Shown here one piece after another: positions 4,603-6,651 of a stretch of DNA of 6,651 bases; within the stretch, counting starts at the first letter, position 1, and each line of letters opens with the position of its first letter. A program made the translations under genes and the position numbers. A model generated the notes under the pieces. The model saw only the letters and a list, made by a program, of their open reading frames with translations. It was not told the DNA's origin and did no database searches. Origin of the DNA: Chloroflexota bacterium (GTDB taxonomy: Bacteria > Chloroflexota > Anaerolineae > UBA1429); the NCBI GenBank assembly GCA_012513595.1, contig JAAZBY010000594.1, forward strand, positions 1 through 6,651, written 5' to 3'.

Positions 4603-6651
4603 ATGAACGTACGGGTGACCCGGTCACAGGCGGCGCTGCGGGTGCTGGCGCTGGTAGTCGTGCTGACCGCCATGGTCACAGGTCTGGTGTCGGCGCAGGC
4701 CTGGCCCAACTGCGGGTGGGGCTGCACGGCAAACGACGTGACGGTATCGCGGTTCTGGCTGGCCGACGCGGCGGGCAATCCGTTGACGTCGACCTGCACG
4801 CCGGGGCAACCGGTCACGGCGTACCTGTGGGCCGAGATCGTCAGCACGCAGAACTCGACGCGCTATGCCACGGCCTTTATGGCCACCTACACGGTGGGGA
4901 GTAACGTGTACTCCCTGGATACCTGCGTGGCCCCGAGCAACATCTCGGGCACCGGCGTCTACGACATCAACGTCGGCCAGGTAGAGTGGGCCTGCGGGCA
5001 GGAGATGAAGATCGTCAGCGGGGTCCTGGCCTGGACGACGAAGAAGAATGTCGTGTGCGATCCCGCGACGCCGCGGAACTGCGCGGACTATATCAAGTCC
5101 AAGTGCTGGATGATCCCCGAGGCGGTCATCGTCGAGGCGCCGCTGGTGGCCGACTTTTCGGCCAGCGAGGTCTGCCTGGGCGAGCCGACCATCTTCACCA
5201 ACCTGACCACGGGCGGCCGCCTGCCCTACGCGTACCAGTGGAACTTGGGTGACGGCGGCGCGAGCACGGCGGCCAACCCAACGCACACTTATGCCGCGGC
5301 GGGCACCTACACGGTGACGCTGACGGTGAACGATGCGCAGGTGCCCCCGGCCGTGGATACGCAGACGCGCACGGTGACGGTGCACCCGAACCCGGTGGCG
5401 GCCATCACGCCGTCGGCGGCGGTGCTCACCTGTGCCGAGCCGTCGGCGGTTCTGGTGGCCTCAGGCGGCGGCACGTACGCGTGGAACACCGGCGCGACCA
5501 CGGCCTCGATCACCGTGGCGGCCGCCGGCACCTACACCGTGACCGTGACGAACGAAGCAGGCTGCACCGACACGGCCACCGCCGTGGTGACGGAGAACAA
5601 GGCGGCGCCGGTGGCCAGCATCGCCTCTTCGGCCACCCAGCTCACCTGTGCGCTGCGCAGCATCACCCTGACGGCCGGGGCCTCCGGTGGCTCGGCGCCG
5701 TACACGTACCTGTGGAGCACCGGCGCCACGACGGCGTCGATCTCGGTGACTGCGCCGGGCACCTACTCGCTCACGGTGACGGGCGCCAACGGCTGCCAGG
5801 ACACGAAAGAGATCACCATCACGCAGGACATCGCCGCGCCGGCCGTGGGGATTGGCGCGACGGCGACGCAGCTGACCTGCGCGGTGCCGACGGCGACCTT
5901 GACGGCGAACGTGACGGGCGGTACCGGCCCCTATGCCTACGCCTGGAGCACCGGCGAGACCGGGGAGTCGATCGTGGTCGACGCCCCCGGCACCTACTCG
6001 GTGACGGTGACGGGCGCCAACGGCTGCAGCGGCCGGGACGACATCACCATCACGCAGGACATCTCTGTTCCGAGCGTCGCCATCGAGGCGACGGCGGAGG
6101 AACTGACCTGCGCGCTGCCGACGGTTACCCTGACGGCGGACGTGACGGGCGGGGTCGCCCCGCTGGCCTACCTCTGGAGCACCGGCTCTACGGAGCAGTC
6201 GATCGTGGTGAACGCCCCCGGCACCTACTCGGTGACGGTGACGGGCGCCAACGGCTGCGAGGATACGGATGAGATCGTCATCACGCAGGACATCGCCGCG
6301 CCGGCCGTCGCGATCGGTGCGTCGGTGACGGAACTGACCTGCGCAGTGCCGACAGCGACGCTGACGGCGAACGTGACGGGCGGCACTGGCCCCTTCACCT
6401 ACGCCTGGAGCACGGGTGAGAGCAGTGAGTCGATCGTGGTCGACGCCTCCGGCACCTACTCGGTGACGGTGACGGGCGCCAACGGCTGCGAGGATGGCGA
6501 CGAGATCACCATCACGCAGGACATTGCCGCCCCGAGCGTCGAGATCGGCGCGTCGGCGACGGAGCTGACCTGCGCGGTGCCGACGGCGACCTTGACCGCG
6601 AACGTGACGGGGGGTACCGGCCCCTTCACCTACGCCTGGAGCACCGGCGCC
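4603..6651 (+). CDS. Secreted PKD and SprB-like repeat protein, probable surface adhesin (3' end beyond window)
   Basis: The frame is open for 683 codons from ATG 4603 to the window edge, so the gene is partial at its 3' end. GGGAGGAA (4593-4600) supports the start. Residues 1-33 form a signal peptide: basic start, hydrophobic core at about 11-29, and an AQA-W cleavage site after 33. Residues 34-179 form a domain I do not recognise, with eight cysteines (37, 41, 65, 108, 131, 152, 160, 168) that could form disulfides. Residues 183-262 are one PKD domain, with W213-N-L-G-D-G218 and NPTHTYAAAGTYTVTLTV. From residue 261 a tandem array of Ig-like units resembling SprB repeats begins. Proteins built this way are typically exported and work in adhesion, gliding or surface coating. 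The C-terminal anchoring or sorting signal lies outside the window, so the export route past the inner membrane is unknown. Confidence 0.88.
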   Translation, partial: MNVRVTRSQAALRVLALVVVLTAMVTGLVSAQAWPNCGWGCTANDVTVSRFWLADAAGNPLTSTCTPGQPVTAYLWAEIVSTQNSTRYATAFMATYTVGSNVYSLDTCVAPSNISGTGVYDINVGQVEWACGQEMKIVSGVLAWTTKKNVVCDPATPRNCADYIKSKCWMIPEAVIVEAPLVADFSASEVCLGEPTIFTNLTTGGRLPYAYQWNLGDGGASTAANPTHTYAAAGTYTVTLTVNDAQVPPAVDTQTRTVTVHPNPVAAITPSAAVLTCAEPSAVLVASGGGTYAWNTGATTASITVAAAGTYTVTVTNEAGCTDTATAVVTENKAAPVASIASSATQLTCALRSITLTAGASGGSAPYTYLWSTGATTASISVTAPGTYSLTVTGANGCQDTKEITITQDIAAPAVGIGATATQLTCAVPTATLTANVTGGTGPYAYAWSTGETGESIVVDAPGTYSVTVTGANGCSGRDDITITQDISVPSVAIEATAEELTCALPTVTLTADVTGGVAPLAYLWSTGSTEQSIVVNAPGTYSVTVTGANGCEDTDEIVITQDIAAPAVAIGASVTELTCAVPTATLTANVTGGTGPFTYAWSTGESSESIVVDASGTYSVTVTGANGCEDGDEITITQDIAAPSVEIGASATELTCAVPTATLTANVTGGTGPFTYAWSTGA
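5383..6651 (+). repeat. Tandem 231-bp repeats coding 77-residue Ig-like/SprB-like units
   Basis: Units start at 5383 (72 codons, most divergent), 5599, 5830, 6061, 6292 and 6523 (cut by the window edge). All complete units after the first are exactly 77 codons. Each carries LTC at unit position 17 and, where complete, NGC near position 66, with YxWSTG and GTYSVTVTGANGC between them; the two cysteines could pair. Similarity is high even in DNA: a 47-base segment at 5981-6027 is identical at 6212-6258, and another 47 bases at 6218-6264 recur at 6449-6495. This indicates recent duplication or gene conversion. Confidence 0.92.

Noticed and set aside
4224..4847. N-terminal extension of the acetyltransferase up to 4847
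   Set aside because: The extension is low-complexity, crosses the opposing promoter and lies upstream of a strong ribosome binding site at 4240-4233 and a family-typical start at 4223.
3906..4904. Plus-strand open frame of 332 codons spanning the divergent intergenic region
   Set aside because: It runs through the antisense of the acetyltransferase, both candidate promoters and out of frame into the secreted protein, and shows no recognisable domain.
5481..6272. Open frame in another plus-strand phase within the repeat array (263 codons)
   Set aside because: It is a shifted reading of the 231-bp repeats, giving His/Asp/Arg/Gly-rich sequence; the true frame from 4603 has a signal peptide, PKD domain and Ig-like units.

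Overview
The window is GC-rich bacterial DNA holding three transcription units and six protein-coding genes, one cut off by the right edge. No RNA gene, transposase, integrase or CRISPR array was seen. The GC-rich codon use, the DUF2089 zinc-ribbon protein, the corrinoid-type methyltransferase homologue and the large secreted PKD/SprB-like repeat protein would suit Chloroflexota or a similar environmental lineage. That assignment is an inference from gene content only.

Region 1 (1-2640, plus strand). A 5' intergenic stretch carries degenerate 9-bp direct repeats with inverted copies and a dyad. It ends in a near-consensus sigma-70 promoter (TTGACG, 17 bp, TATGAT). The promoter drives a tight operon: a DUF2089 zinc-ribbon/helix-turn-helix protein, then two pentapeptide-repeat proteins. 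The second and third genes overlap by four bases (ATGA). All three proteins share one short helical module, SHOCT-like, of about 25 residues: it is C-terminal in the DUF2089 protein and N-terminal in both pentapeptide proteins. This is the most interesting feature of the window: a putative regulator plus two solenoid proteins tied together by a common module. A 15-bp perfect hairpin closes the operon.

Region 2 (2653-4297, minus strand). A convergent two-gene operon reads a RimJ/RimL-type GNAT acetyltransferase and then a uroporphyrinogen-decarboxylase-fold methyltransferase of the MtaA/CmuA type, which keeps the His-x-Cys...Cys zinc site. Their stop and start codons overlap (GTGA). The operon shares the hairpin at 2603-2637 with region 1.

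Region 3 (4224-4602) is a divergent intergenic region. It holds a probable promoter for each side. Upstream of the plus-strand promoter are three TGNNACC heptamers at exact 11-bp spacing, laid out like a PhoB/OmpR-class activator site.

Region 4 (4603-6651, plus strand, partial) is a secreted protein. It has a signal peptide, a cysteine-rich N-terminal domain that I do not recognise, one PKD domain, and a tandem array of 77-residue Ig-like/SprB-like repeats that runs off the window. It is probably a cell-surface or extracellular adhesive protein.
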